Shown here piece by piece: positions 9,627-18,523 of a DNA stretch of 64,000 nt. The first letter of the stretch is position 1; each line of letters begins with the position of its first letter. The stretch is from Rhodococcoides fascians NBRC 12155 = LMG 3623. GTDB lineage: Bacteria; Actinomycetota; Actinomycetes; Mycobacteriales; Mycobacteriaceae. The notes under the pieces were generated by a model. The model had not been told where the DNA came from. It searched no databases and worked only from the letters and a program-made list of their open reading frames with translations. The stretch spans positions 1 to 64,000 of the forward strand of contig NZ_BCWW01000004.1 of the NCBI RefSeq assembly GCF_001894785.1. The letters run 5' to 3'. A program made the position numbers and the translations under genes.

Positions 9627-9654
9627 AACGCTCGGGACACTCCGATAAGTTCCC
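9627..9654 (-). promoter_or_regulatory. SigE/SigH-type promoter of sigB
   Basis: On the minus strand GGGAAC (9654-9649) is followed by CGTT (9630-9627); GGAAC and GTT are 19 bases apart. This matches the GGAAC-N(16-20)-GTT pattern of actinobacterial SigE and SigH ECF promoters. The transcript would start near 9620, about 30 bases before the sigB ATG. Confidence 0.75.
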
Positions 9655-9760
9655 ACGCCGATCCTTGTGATACCCGCCTGACCAGGGAATACGGCGGGTC
9701 CGTCCTGAGAAGTTGCTGAGAACGTTCGCAGCGGGAACGGCAGCGCAGCCCCAGGCCCGT

Positions 9761-11254
9761 TCAGCGAGCCGGCAACACGAGTCCGTGCCGCACCAGACCC
9801 TGCATCAGCGTCACCGCATGCCCCGCCAGTTCGTCGGCATCCTCACCGTGCGCGGCGGCGAGCAGCTCGACCAGTTCGCCCACCGCGAGCCCATCCGGAC
9901 GCAGGCCCGCCAGAAGCGCGGCACCGAGCTCGTCGACGTCGTGCTGCCACTGTGGTCCGTTTCCCCGGTGGACACGGATCGCCACCGGAGCCCAGCCCTC
10001 GTCGCCGGGAAGAAACACCCGTTCGAGCGCGGTGTTGGGGTCGAGAGTCAGTACCGAGTCGAGAATGTCGTTGTCACGGAGCCACTCGAGCCGAGAGAAA
10101 TACTCGAGCGACTCGTTCCCGAGCGGGTCGGAGAACCCGTGCGTCAACTCCTCGGCGAGCAGATCCGTCGGAGAGTCCGTCTTGCGTAGATAGACGAACC
10201 CGAAACCGACGCCCTCGACACCCGCGGCGGCGAAATGATCGAGCCAGGACTGGGCCACCGCGGCCGCATCGGGGTCGCGCGGGTCCAGACCGCCGTCGCG
10301 CATCCAGGTGCCCACATACAGAGCGGGGTCTGCCACGTCACGCTCGACCACCCACGCGTCGACGCCGTGGGCGGGAAGCCAGGACGCCACTCTCGTACGC
10401 CAGTCCTCGCCCTCGAGGTGCACCCACGACGCGAGGATGGCAGCAGTCCCACCGAGGGTGAGGTGCCCGGGTGCCTGGGCGATCATCAACGCGCTCGCGC
10501 CGTCGAGGTCGAGGCCGGAATCTCGGTACGAGTGCAGTACTTCGGCGCGTCCCACGACGAACGGGGGATTGGCGACGATCCTATCGAACGTACGTCCGGC
10601 CACCGGCTCGAACCACGAACCGTGCAGCAATTCGACGTCGAGACCGTTGAGGGCCGTCGTCGCTGCCGCCAGATCCATCGAACGCGGGCTGATGTCGGTC
10701 GCGGTCACCGTCGTTGCGTAGTCGCACGCGTGGACGGCTTGGACGCCGCATCCGGTCCCGACGTCGAGGACGGTGTCCACTGGCGAGGTCGGTGTACCGC
10801 GCAACAACGACAGCGACGCCTGGCCGACGCCGAGCACATGATCGGTGGCCGTGTCGGCGACGCGCATGCTGCCGTCGGGATCGGAGACGATCCACCGGGT
10901 TCCGTGCCCGGCGTCGAGGGGCCGGATGTCGAGCAGGGTGCGCACCGTGGATCCGGTACGAGTGAGAATGCCGGCCGAGATGGCTTCGGGGACGGTCAGC
11001 GGTGCGAGAGCGGCCGCGACCTCGTCCTCGGGGCAGTCGTCGACCAGCAGGAACAATCGCACCAGGACACCCAGATCTCCGCCGCCGAGGCTCGCATTGC
11101 GGACCGGTACCGGTTCGCTGCGTCCCAGTGCGGCGTGGGCGTCGGAGCCCAGCAACCTCAGGACGCCGTCGGCGTCGTAACCCGCGCGATCGAAGGCTTC
11201 ACGGAGGGCAGCGGCGGCAGCGACCAGTGGGGAGAGAGAAATCTGTGCGTTCAC
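9761..11254 (-). CDS. Class I SAM-dependent methyltransferase (small-domain type)
   Basis: A 497-residue soluble protein with a central methyltransferase domain: SAM-binding VLDVGTGCGVQAVHA at about 165-180, an acidic TATDIS after the second strand, and the VANPPFVVG motif, the NPP(F/Y) signature of enzymes that methylate amino groups in bases or glutamine side chains. An N-terminal domain of about 130 residues and a C-terminal domain of about 170 residues have no close function that I can name; such flanks occur in actinobacterial relatives annotated DUF7059. The target could be rRNA, DNA or protein. It lies upstream of sigB on the same strand with a 169-base gap. Confidence 0.8.
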   Translation of the reverse strand: MNAQISLSPLVAAAAALREAFDRAGYDADGVLRLLGSDAHAALGRSEPVPVRNASLGGGDLGVLVRLFLLVDDCPEDEVAAALAPLTVPEAISAGILTRTGSTVRTLLDIRPLDAGHGTRWIVSDPDGSMRVADTATDHVLGVGQASLSLLRGTPTSPVDTVLDVGTGCGVQAVHACDYATTVTATDISPRSMDLAAATTALNGLDVELLHGSWFEPVAGRTFDRIVANPPFVVGRAEVLHSYRDSGLDLDGASALMIAQAPGHLTLGGTAAILASWVHLEGEDWRTRVASWLPAHGVDAWVVERDVADPALYVGTWMRDGGLDPRDPDAAAVAQSWLDHFAAAGVEGVGFGFVYLRKTDSPTDLLAEELTHGFSDPLGNESLEYFSRLEWLRDNDILDSVLTLDPNTALERVFLPGDEGWAPVAIRVHRGNGPQWQHDVDELGAALLAGLRPDGLAVGELVELLAAAHGEDADELAGHAVTLMQGLVRHGLVLPAR

Positions 11255-11287
11255 CGAGCAAGTGTCGCACCGCCTGTCGGCTTCCTG

Positions 11288-11656
11288 TCAGTCCTCGCCG
11301 GCTTCGATCACGCGGTGATTGCTCGATTCGATGGCCGGACTGTCGATGGTCCGGTAGTCGTACCGGCTCATTTCGTCCTTGGTACGCGGCGGCCGATCGT
11401 TCGCGATCAACACCGCCATCCATGGGAGCGGAATGGACAGACCGACGATCGCCATGGATATCCATGGGTTCATCCACATTCCGTATGCCAGTGCAGCGAG
11501 CACCAAGGCCGGTATGCGGAAGGACATGATGAACATGTACTTGCGGACACGCGCTTTGTGCTGCTCTTCCACCGACTGTTGCGCCTCGGTGATCAGGACG
11601 GGCCCATCCGGCGAGTCGCTGTACGCGCTTCCGTCGAACCCTGGGGTTCTCGTCAT
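11288..11656 (-). CDS. DUF3099 membrane protein
   Basis: A 122-residue protein with two closely spaced transmembrane helices (about 42-60 and 66-84), a polar N terminus opening with PVLITEAQQS, and a charged cytoplasmic-looking tail containing MSRYDYRTID. This is the DUF3099 family (Rv2709 type), whose function is unknown and which is conserved next to sigB in mycobacteria. It lies 33 bases upstream of the methyltransferase on the same strand, so the two may be cotranscribed. Confidence 0.82.
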   Translation of the reverse strand: MTRTPGFDGSAYSDSPDGPVLITEAQQSVEEQHKARVRKYMFIMSFRIPALVLAALAYGMWMNPWISMAIVGLSIPLPWMAVLIANDRPPRTKDEMSRYDYRTIDSPAIESSNHRVIEAGED

Positions 11657-11735
11657 ACCTCCACTGTGGCACTACCGCTCACAGATTGCATACGACGAGC
11701 TGTGCGACCGGTTCGAACACAGTGTGGCGACGGAT

Positions 11736-11741
11736 TAATCT
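11736..11741 (+). promoter_or_regulatory. -10 element for leaderless DUF3039 gene
   Basis: TAATCT followed by 6 bases and the ATG at 11748. No ribosome-binding site precedes that ATG. The geometry predicts transcription starting on the start codon. Confidence 0.55.
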
Positions 11742-11747
11742 GTGTTC

Positions 11748-11984
11748 ATGAGCACTCAGACGAAGGACCGTCCCGACATCGCTCCGGACGAAACCACCGA
11801 CGATGACCGGCCGAAATTCTTCCATTACGTCAAGAAGAACAAGATCGCCGAGAGCGCCGTCATGGGTACCCATGTGGTAGCGCTGTGCGGCGAGGTGTTT
11901 CCGGTCACCAAGTCTGCAAAACCGGGCTCACCGGTGTGCCCGGACTGCAAGAAGGTCTACGAGGGCCTCAAGAAGGGCGAGTGA
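11748..11984 (+). CDS. DUF3039 small putative zinc protein
   Basis: A 78-residue protein of the DUF3039 family (Rv2708c type). It contains HYV near residue 28, a central GTHVVALCGEVF and a C-terminal VCPDCKKVYEGLKK; the His and three Cys suggest one bound zinc ion. Function unknown. A GTG six bases upstream of the ATG at 11748 is possible, but the -10 element at 11736-11741 fits a leaderless transcript beginning at the ATG. It is divergent from DUF3099 and keeps the mycobacterial arrangement near sigB. Confidence 0.85.
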   Translation: MSTQTKDRPDIAPDETTDDDRPKFFHYVKKNKIAESAVMGTHVVALCGEVFPVTKSAKPGSPVCPDCKKVYEGLKKGE

Positions 11985-12014
11985 CGGCTCACGTTCGAGG
12001 GTGACTCCGCCGGA

Positions 12015-12040
12015 CCCGACCGTCACTGAGACGGTTCGGG
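12015..12040. terminator. Hairpin at the end of the YihY gene
   Basis: CCCGACCGTC (12015-12024) pairs with the segment at 12030-12040, with one bulged base, around a 5-base loop. It overlaps the YihY stop codon and lies in the convergent gap after DUF3039, so it may serve both genes. Confidence 0.5.
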
Positions 12041-13087
12041 CCGGTCGGATCGCTGCCGATCGCCGACCACTTTGATCGGGCCTGTGGCCAGACGCCGCGC
12101 TACCGCGGTCACCGGTCCCGACGGCTTGTCGTCCGCCGCTGCCTGCGCTGCGAGCCACTCACGCATTTGATCCATTCGGGTTGCTCTGGCCGGCCAGAAC
12201 TCCTGGATCGTCGCGTTGAACTCGGCTCCGAGGACCACGGCGAAGCCGAGAAAGAACGTGAAGAGCAGAAACGCGATCGGAGTTGCCAGCGCACCGTAGG
12301 TGTAGCCGGTGCTGGTGACCCAGGTCAGGTACCGGCGGAGTACGGCGCTGGCAATCATGAAGAACACCCCGGCCAGCAGTGCTCCGCCGAGCAGACGATG
12401 CCAGGGCAGTGACGTGTGCAACGCCAGCTTGTACAACGTGGTCAGTCCGATGATCAGCAGCAAGCCGACGGCCGGGTAGTACAGGAAGTCGACGAGTTCG
12501 CTGCCGACGGTCAGCCACGAATCGGGCAATATCTGCTGGACGTACACCGGTCCGAGTGCGACGAGCGGAAGCACGAACACCGCGATGATCAGGAAGCCGA
12601 CGTACAGGAGCAGCGCGAAGAACCGCTGCCAGACGGGATTTCGAGCGTCGGCCTGCCCGTGTGCTTCGACGATGGAGTCCACGAACGTCGAGATCGCCGA
12701 CGAGCCCGCCCACAGCGAGAGCAGAAAGCCGACCGAGACGATTTCACCGCTGCCCTGTGCGAGGACGTCTCGGACGGTCGGCGCGATGATCTGATCGACG
12801 ACACTGCTGCTGAAGAGCGTGTTGCTGAAGGTGATGATCTTCGACTCGATGATGTCGACGGTGTTGGGGCCGAACCATCCTCCGACGAAACCGAGACTGC
12901 CCAGCACCCCGAGCAGAAGGGGAGGTAGCGACAGCGTCTGCCAGAAGGCGGCGGTCGCGGCCTTGCTGAAGATCGAATCGTCCCAGGCCTTGCCGAGCGT
13001 GCGCAGAGTCACTTTCCACACCGCACGTAGCGGGTTTCTCGCCGACAATCGCGGCGGTGTGGGAGTTGGGCCTGCAGACTCGCTCAT
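12023..13087 (-). CDS. YihY/BrkB family membrane protein
   Basis: A 354-residue integral membrane protein with about six transmembrane helices, including the segments around LPPLLLGVLGSLGFVGG, FFALLLYVGFLIIAVFVLP and PIAFLLFTFFLGFAVVLGAE. This is the YihY (formerly RNase BN) family, now considered membrane proteins of unknown function. The C-terminal tail of about 50 residues is hydrophilic. The ATG has GGAGG 5 bases upstream. The homologue Rv2707 holds the same position near sigB in M. tuberculosis. Confidence 0.88.
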   Translation of the reverse strand: MSESAGPTPTPPRLSARNPLRAVWKVTLRTLGKAWDDSIFSKAATAAFWQTLSLPPLLLGVLGSLGFVGGWFGPNTVDIIESKIITFSNTLFSSSVVDQIIAPTVRDVLAQGSGEIVSVGFLLSLWAGSSAISTFVDSIVEAHGQADARNPVWQRFFALLLYVGFLIIAVFVLPLVALGPVYVQQILPDSWLTVGSELVDFLYYPAVGLLLIIGLTTLYKLALHTSLPWHRLLGGALLAGVFFMIASAVLRRYLTWVTSTGYTYGALATPIAFLLFTFFLGFAVVLGAEFNATIQEFWPARATRMDQMREWLAAQAAADDKPSGPVTAVARRLATGPIKVVGDRQRSDRPEPSQ

Positions 13088-13266
13088 GGTGCCTCCAGCA
13101 TTCCTGACCGATGCCGACTTCGCCTAACGACCGACGCGCCGTGTCGCGTCCGACATCACCCCAGCGATGCGGGATCCGTCGGTACGGAGCGATAGGCTCC
13201 TCGGCGGACACTGCAGGGCTACCGAGAGCGCGAGGAATTTACATCGATGCCAGGAACCGGCGGCCA

Positions 13267-15018
13267 GTGAGCGCTGACATGTTCGATCCCACACCACCAT
13301 CCACCGATCAGACGGCTGCGCCCGTCGCCGGCGGGGCACCGCTACGTGCCTGGCAGCGACGCGCGCTGACGAAGTATCTCGTCGCCTCGCCCAAGGATTT
13401 CCTGGCGGTGGCGACCCCGGGTGCAGGTAAGACCACGTTCGCCCTGCGCGTCGCCGCCGAACTGCTCGCGCACCGCACCGTCGATCAGGTGACGGTGGTG
13501 GCACCCACCGAGCACCTCAAGCATCAGTGGGCCGAGTCGGCGGCGCGGGTGGGCATCGCGTTGGACTCGCGCTTCTCCAACTCGACCGGGCAGACCTCGA
13601 GTGACTACCACGGTGTGGTGGTGACCTACGCGCAGATCGCCTCGCATCCGTTCAAGCACCGAGTGCGCACGGAGGCCCGCAAGACTCTGGTGATCCTCGA
13701 CGAGATCCACCACGGTGGTGACGCGAAGAGCTGGGGCGAGGGCATCCGCGAAGCGTTCGGCGACGCCACCCGACGCCTTGCGTTGACGGGTACTCCGTTC
13801 CGCAGCGACGACAGTCCCATTCCGTTCGTCAATTACGAACCGGATCAGGACGGCCTGATGCGGTCGAAGGCCGATCACGCGTACGGCTACTCCGACGCCC
13901 TCGCCGACGGAGTCGTTCGCCCGGTCGTCTTCCTCGCGTATTCCGGGGAGGCACGGTGGCGGGACAGCGCAGGCGAGGAGTACACCGCTCGGTTGGGCGA
14001 GCCGCTGAATGCGGAGCAGACCGCACGGGCGTGGCGTACCGCCCTCGACCCGCAGGGCGACTGGATGCCCGCGGTGCTGTTGGCTGCGAACACACGATTG
14101 GCACAGTTGCGGTCGGGCGGTATGCCCGACGCAGGTGGTCTCGTGATCGCAACCGACCAGACGGTGGCGCGGGCCTACGCCAAGCTGATCGAGGTGATCA
14201 CGGGGGAGACGCCGACCCTCGTCCTCTCCGACGACCCCACATCCTCGGCTCGTATCGCCGAGTTCGGCAAGAGTGATCAGCGGTGGATGGTTGCCGTTCG
14301 CATGGTGTCCGAGGGTGTCGACGTTCCGCGTCTCGCCGTCGGCGTCTACGCCACCAGTGCATCAACTCCGCTGTACTTCGCGCAGGCAATCGGCCGTTTC
14401 GTGCGATCACGCCGCAAGGGCGAGACGGCGAGCGTCTTCCTGCCGTCGGTACCGGTCCTCCTCGACCTCGCCTCACAGCTCGAGGCTCAGCGCGACCATA
14501 TTCTCGGCAAGCCCCACCGCGAGAAGGACGGCTTCGACGACGAGCTGCTGGCCGACGCCAACAAGCAGAAGGACGAGCTGGGCGAGGAAGAGAAGGCGTA
14601 CACCTCCCTCGGCGCGGATGCCGAGCTCGATCAGGTGATCTACGACGGGTCCTCGTTCGGGACCGCGACGTTCTCGGGCAGCGACGAAGAAGCCGACTAT
14701 CTCGGGCTCCCCGGCCTGCTCGACGCGACGCAGATGCGCGACCTGCTTCGCCAGCGTCAGCAGGAGCAGATCGACAAACCCGCTGCGGGCCCGGCGGTCC
14801 CCGCGCCTGCCGTCGTCAACGACAGGGCCACCAGTGCCGGCCAGTTGGCCGGCCTGAGGCGGGAATTGAACAGTTTGGTTGCGGTGTACCACCACCGGAC
14901 GGGGAAGCCGCACGGCGTCATTCACGGCGATCTGCGTCGAATCTGCGGTGGCCCGCCGACGGCGATGGCATCGGCGGAGCAGCTGGGTGAGCGAATCGCA
15001 CAGTTGCGCAAGATGTAG
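13267..15018 (+). CDS. DEAD/DEAH-box superfamily 2 helicase
   Basis: A 583-residue superfamily 2 helicase. Motifs in order: the Q-like PLRAWQRRAL, Walker A ATPGAGKT, VVAPTEHL (Ia), VILDEIHHGG (DEIH box, II), ALTGTPF (III), then in the second RecA domain VRMVSEGVDVPRL (V) and QAIGRFVRSRR (VI, with the arginine finger). A helical C-terminal extension of about 150 residues follows. It resembles restriction-type or XPB-like translocases, but no nuclease or partner gene adjoins it, so its role is open. I chose the GTG at 13267; an ATG at 13279 is also possible and the frame upstream looks non-coding. Confidence 0.87.
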   Translation: MSADMFDPTPPSTDQTAAPVAGGAPLRAWQRRALTKYLVASPKDFLAVATPGAGKTTFALRVAAELLAHRTVDQVTVVAPTEHLKHQWAESAARVGIALDSRFSNSTGQTSSDYHGVVVTYAQIASHPFKHRVRTEARKTLVILDEIHHGGDAKSWGEGIREAFGDATRRLALTGTPFRSDDSPIPFVNYEPDQDGLMRSKADHAYGYSDALADGVVRPVVFLAYSGEARWRDSAGEEYTARLGEPLNAEQTARAWRTALDPQGDWMPAVLLAANTRLAQLRSGGMPDAGGLVIATDQTVARAYAKLIEVITGETPTLVLSDDPTSSARIAEFGKSDQRWMVAVRMVSEGVDVPRLAVGVYATSASTPLYFAQAIGRFVRSRRKGETASVFLPSVPVLLDLASQLEAQRDHILGKPHREKDGFDDELLADANKQKDELGEEEKAYTSLGADAELDQVIYDGSSFGTATFSGSDEEADYLGLPGLLDATQMRDLLRQRQQEQIDKPAAGPAVPAPAVVNDRATSAGQLAGLRRELNSLVAVYHHRTGKPHGVIHGDLRRICGGPPTAMASAEQLGERIAQLRKM

Positions 15019-15062
15019 CACCCGACGGACGAGTGCTGCCGGCGGACTGTGCCGGTGACACG

Positions 15063-15098
15063 ACAACGACGGACGGTCCAGAGACCGTCCGTCGTTGT
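15063..15098. terminator. Strong 16-bp hairpin after the helicase
   Basis: A perfect 16-bp stem (15063-15078 with 15083-15098) has a 4-base CAGA loop. It lies between the convergent helicase and DUF7455 genes and is probably a bidirectional terminator. Confidence 0.8.
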
Positions 15099-15167
15099 GA
15101 TCGCGCGTTGATGCAGTTGTATCGGTACAGCTGTGGCGAACTGGCGTCCCCCGACGAGTCGGTGGGG

Positions 15168-15362
15168 TTACACCGTGGAGTCCGATTCGGTCATCACCGT
15201 TGCGTTCACTTCACGCAAGCGGGCTTCGTGCTCGGTGGCGTGGTGACCGCAGAAGAGAAGCTCTCCACCGGTCGAGAGCACGACACGCGCGCGAGCCCCT
15301 GCACCGCACCGGTCGCACCGGTCCGCTGCTGTCAATTGTGGGCTGGTCAATGTTCCGGGCAT
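15168..15362 (-). CDS. DUF7455 small zinc-ribbon-like protein
   Basis: A 64-residue protein with CDRCGAGARARV and LFCGHHATEHEARL: two CxxC-like knuckles followed by His residues, which suggests one zinc site. It belongs to the small actinobacterial family DUF7455, which commonly lies close to sigA, as here (about 1.7 kb away). Function unknown; a role with RNA polymerase or nucleic acid is only inferred from position and the zinc-knuckle look. The ATG has GGAGG 4-5 bases upstream. Confidence 0.8.
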   Translation of the reverse strand: MPGTLTSPQLTAADRCDRCGAGARARVVLSTGGELLFCGHHATEHEARLREVNATVMTESDSTV

Positions 15363-15583
15363 GACTCCTCCGTACTGGCTTGCGGGTATGTCCCGTTCGC
15401 CTGGGGCCGGTCCGCCGCGTCGGTATGGCGCGGTTCGTTCACTCTGTCAGACGTATGGCGGTCACGCGTTGTTCCCGAGCGCGTTTCTTTGTGTTGTCAC
15501 TAACACGAAACATGTCCTACGAGCAGGAACGCCGTGGATCCTGTTCGCTGACAGCTGATACGGAATGGGACGGGTGGCGGCAG

Positions 15584-15589
15584 TAGGGT
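15584..15589 (+). promoter_or_regulatory. -10 element for leaderless EamA gene
   Basis: TAGGGT, then 6 bases, then the GTG at 15596. No Shine-Dalgarno sequence is present, so the mRNA is probably leaderless. Confidence 0.45.
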
Positions 15590-15595
15590 CCCGGT

Positions 15596-16525
15596 GTGGC
15601 TTCGACTTCTTCTTCACTGTCCGGCGCTTCGAGGCTGGGTATCCCGTCGCTGTTCGTGATCGGTGCCGTATGCATGTACGTCGGTGCGGCCATCGGAGTG
15701 TTCCTGTTCGACACGGTGAACCCGGCTGCGGTGGCGTGGCTGCGGGGCTTCGGTGCCGCTGTCGTCCTGATCGCCTGGCGCAGGCCGTGGCGTCGACGCG
15801 GCGGTGCCGGATCCGCATGGACGGTACGACGCGCGGTGACCGCTGCCGCGTTCGGAGCGGCCACCATCGGCATGAACGTGATGTTCTACGAGGCCATCGC
15901 TCGGCTGCCCCTGGGTGCGGCGGTCGCCATCGAGTTTCTGGGCCCGATCGTCGTCGCCGCAGCAGGATCTCGGAAGCTCACCGATGCACTCGCGGTCGTT
16001 CTGGTGGTCGCCGGCGTTGCTGCCATCGCGTCGGCTCAGTTCGAGGGCGGCGAGGTGGGATTGATCGGAATCGCGTTCGCGCTCGGTTCGGCGGCTCTGT
16101 GGGCGGCGTACATCGTGCTGGGCAAGTCCGTGGCCGACGCCGGGCAGGGGCTCGACGACATGGCCGCCGGTTTCGGAATCGCATCGGTGGTTCTCGCCGT
16201 GCCGCTGTTCGCACCGTTCGCATTCGCGCACACCGACGTTCTGAGCGACTGGCGCATCTGGGTTCTGGGCCTGGGCGTCGGATTGCTGTCGAGCGTCGTT
16301 CCGTACGTTCTCGACCAGTACGTCCTGGTCCGAGTGGGTCGGGCTCGCTTCGCGTTGCTGTTGGCGTTGCTGCCCGCGACCGCGACTGTCGTCGGTGCCG
16401 TGGTGCTGACCCAGGTGCCGACGCTGCTCGAGTCCCTGGGAATCCTTGCCGTCATCGCCGCAGTGGTGCTCGGCGGCCTGCCGGGCCGAACGCGCGGTGG
16501 GGCACCCACGCTGCCCCCGCCCTGA
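15596..16525 (+). CDS. EamA-family (RhtA-like) exporter
   Basis: A 309-residue membrane protein with ten predicted helices arranged as two EamA repeats of five. The second repeat starts around GLIGIAFALGSAALWAAYIV, and PYVLDQYVLVRVG near residue 240 is typical of RhtA-like threonine/homoserine exporters. The first repeat has AATIGMNVMFYEAIARLPLG, the usual helix 3-4 pattern. The substrate, probably an amino acid or other small metabolite, cannot be read from sequence. It starts with GTG directly after a -10-like element. Confidence 0.88.
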   Translation: MASTSSSLSGASRLGIPSLFVIGAVCMYVGAAIGVFLFDTVNPAAVAWLRGFGAAVVLIAWRRPWRRRGGAGSAWTVRRAVTAAAFGAATIGMNVMFYEAIARLPLGAAVAIEFLGPIVVAAAGSRKLTDALAVVLVVAGVAAIASAQFEGGEVGLIGIAFALGSAALWAAYIVLGKSVADAGQGLDDMAAGFGIASVVLAVPLFAPFAFAHTDVLSDWRIWVLGLGVGLLSSVVPYVLDQYVLVRVGRARFALLLALLPATATVVGAVVLTQVPTLLESLGILAVIAAVVLGGLPGRTRGGAPTLPPP

Positions 16526-16584
16526 CTTCCAGGACACGGCTCGGGGACGCGCGGGGTAGGGGACACGAGGCCCCGAGAACCCGG

Positions 16585-16590
16585 CACAAT
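16585..16590 (+). promoter_or_regulatory. -10-like element before the DUF952 gene
   Basis: CACAAT is one mismatch from the actinobacterial TAnnnT consensus. It is followed by 6 bases and the GTG start, which suggests leaderless expression. Confidence 0.35.
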
Positions 16591-16596
16591 GGCGGT

Positions 16597-16956
16597 GTGA
16601 CCGAACGAACCGACGTCCTCGTACATCTGTGCACCACGGAGGAGTGGTCGAGAATCCGGGGCGGTACCGAGTACACGCCGGAGTCGTTCGCCGAACTGGG
16701 TTTCGTTCACCTCTCCACGCCCGAGCAGGTGCATCTGCCCGCGAACCGGCTCTTCCCAGGACGCACCGATCTGGTGCTGCTGGCGCTGGACCCAGCGCGG
16801 TTGAGTGCGCCGGTGCAGTGGGAGCCGGGTGTGCCGTCCGACCCGCAGTCGATGCTGTTTCCGCACCTGTACGGACCGCTACCGCTCGTGGCCGTCACTG
16901 CCGCCGTCGAGTACCGACCGGGGCCAGCCGGGGATTTCGGGACGCCCGTGCTCTGA
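16597..16956 (+). CDS. DUF952 family protein
   Basis: A 119-residue protein of the DUF952 family, recognised by LVHLCTTEEW, the FVHLSTPEQVHLPANRLF segment and the closing FPHLYGPLPL. The fold resembles ADP-ribosyltransferase-like enzymes (glutathione S-transferase-like in older annotations), but no activity is established. I chose the GTG at 16597 because the frame upstream is only the shadow of the EamA gene. It converges on sigA with a hairpin between them. Confidence 0.85.
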   Translation: MTERTDVLVHLCTTEEWSRIRGGTEYTPESFAELGFVHLSTPEQVHLPANRLFPGRTDLVLLALDPARLSAPVQWEPGVPSDPQSMLFPHLYGPLPLVAVTAAVEYRPGPAGDFGTPVL

Positions 16957-16985
16957 CCGAAAGCCTGGCAGTCGCCAGCAACGAG

Positions 16986-17019
16986 AAGCGACCGCCGATC
17001 CGAAGATCGACGGTCGCTT
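16986..17019. terminator. Bidirectional terminator between DUF952 and sigA
   Basis: A 9-bp stem (16986-16994 with 17011-17019), one internal mismatch and a further 5 bp close a CGAA tetraloop. It lies between two convergent genes and ends in TT on the plus strand. Confidence 0.8.
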
Positions 17020-17034
17020 GTCGTTCGAAGATTG

Positions 17035-18363
17035 TCAGTCCAGGTAGTCGCGCAGAACCTGGGACCGCGACGGGTGCCGCAGCTTCGACATCGTCTTGGA
17101 CTCGATCTGACGAATTCGCTCGCGGGTGACTCCGTACACCTGCCCGATCTCGTCGAGGGTGCGGGGCTGTCCATCGGTGAGGCCGAAGCGCAGGCGGACC
17201 ACGCCTGCTTCTCGCTCGGAGAGCGTCTCGAGCACCGACTGAAGCTGATCCTGCAGAAGCGTGAACGACACCGCGTCGACCGCGACGACAGCTTCGGAGT
17301 CCTCGATGAAGTCCCCGAGCTGGCTGTCACCCTCGTCACCGATGGTCTGGTCGAGGGAAATCGGCTCGCGAGCGTACTGCTGGATCTCCAGCACCTTCTC
17401 GGGCGTGATGTCCATCTCCTTGGCGAGTTCTTCGGGAGTGGGCTCGCGGCCCAGATCCTGCAGGAGCTCACGCTGGATGCGTCCGAGCTTGTTGATGACC
17501 TCGACCATGTGCACCGGGATACGAATGGTGCGGGCCTGGTCTGCCATGGCACGAGTGATGGCCTGGCGGATCCACCAGGTGGCATACGTCGAGAACTTGT
17601 AGCCCTTGGTGTAGTCGAACTTCTCGACTGCGCGAATCAGACCCAGGTTGCCCTCCTGGATGAGATCCAGGAACGCCATGCCGCGGCCCGTGTAGCGCTT
17701 GGCCAGCGATACGACGAGGCGGAGGTTTGCCTCGAGCAGGTGGTTCTTGGCGCGGTTGCCGTCACGGCAGATCCAGGTCATGTCACGCCGCTGGGCGACG
17801 GGGAGCTTCTCGCCCTTCTCCGCGGACTCGCGCATCTTCTCGACGGCGAACAGTCCTGCCTCGATCCGCTTGGCGAGCTCGACCTCTTCCTCGGCGTTGA
17901 GAAGGGCGACCTTGCCGATCTGCTTGAGGTACGCGCGGACCGAGTCCGCCGATGCGGTGAGCTCGGCGTCCTTGCGGGCCTGACGCAGCGCTTCGGATTC
18001 CTCTTCGTCCCAGACGAAGTCTCCCGACGCCTTGTCCTCGGCGGTCGGCTCGCTCGTTGCGTCTTCTTCGGTGTCGTCGCCTGCGGCGACGACCTCGACG
18101 ACGTCGTTCGCTGCGGCGGCGAGATCACCTTCGGAGATGTCGATGTCTTCGATTCCCGGGGTGCTCTCGTCGACGTCATCGCCGGTGGCGGGAGCTGCTG
18201 TCTTCTTCGCTGCGGCCTTCTTGGCCGGTGCCTTCTTGGCGGCGGCGCGTTTGGCCGGTGCCTTCTTAGCCGGTGCCTTCGCGGCGGGTGCCTTGACAGC
18301 AGGTTCAGGTGTCGTAGTTCCAGGTTCGGAATCTACGGTCTGACGGATATCGGTGGCTGCCAC
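17035..18363 (-). CDS. sigA: Principal sigma factor SigA (RpoD/HrdB)
   Basis: A 442-residue housekeeping sigma factor. An N-terminal segment (about 14-55) is very rich in Lys, Ala and Pro (repeats such as [16 protein letters not shown]), followed by an acidic stretch. Region 1.2 then begins [12 protein letters not shown], region 2 has [17 protein letters not shown] and [14 protein letters not shown], and region 4 ends with the [14 protein letters not shown] helix-turn-helix. I chose the GTG at 18363 because GAAAGGG lies 6 bases upstream and the frame above it reads as Arg-rich non-coding sequence. It faces DUF952 across a shared terminator. Confidence 0.97.
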   Translation of the reverse strand: MAATDIRQTVDSEPGTTTPEPAVKAPAAKAPAKKAPAKRAAAKKAPAKKAAAKKTAAPATGDDVDESTPGIEDIDISEGDLAAAANDVVEVVAAGDDTEEDATSEPTAEDKASGDFVWDEEESEALRQARKDAELTASADSVRAYLKQIGKVALLNAEEEVELAKRIEAGLFAVEKMRESAEKGEKLPVAQRRDMTWICRDGNRAKNHLLEANLRLVVSLAKRYTGRGMAFLDLIQEGNLGLIRAVEKFDYTKGYKFSTYATWWIRQAITRAMADQARTIRIPVHMVEVINKLGRIQRELLQDLGREPTPEELAKEMDITPEKVLEIQQYAREPISLDQTIGDEGDSQLGDFIEDSEAVVAVDAVSFTLLQDQLQSVLETLSEREAGVVRLRFGLTDGQPRTLDEIGQVYGVTRERIRQIESKTMSKLRHPSRSQVLRDYLD

Positions 18364-18459
18364 GTACGCCCTTTCGTGACGAAGTCGTGCGGCGTCACGC
18401 CAGAGTTGTTTCCGGCGGAGAGGTCTTCGGATTCGGCCGGCTGCGTACCGGCACACACC

Positions 18460-18488
18460 ATTGTAACGACCTCTCAGGAGTTTGTTAC
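18460..18488 (-). promoter_or_regulatory. Candidate sigA promoter
   Basis: On the minus strand GTAACA (18488-18483) and TACAAT (18465-18460) are separated by 17 bases. The -10 is close to consensus and the -35 matches 4 of 6 positions. The transcript would carry a leader of about 90 bases before the sigA GTG. Confidence 0.5.
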
Positions 18489-18523
18489 CTACCCTCGTCC
18501 TTCGCAGGTGGCGACACCGCGTG

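Noticed and set aside
10235-11806. A 523-residue plus-strand frame across the methyltransferase gene
   Set aside because: It covers the antisense of a conserved methyltransferase and runs into DUF3099 and DUF3039; no domain is visible.
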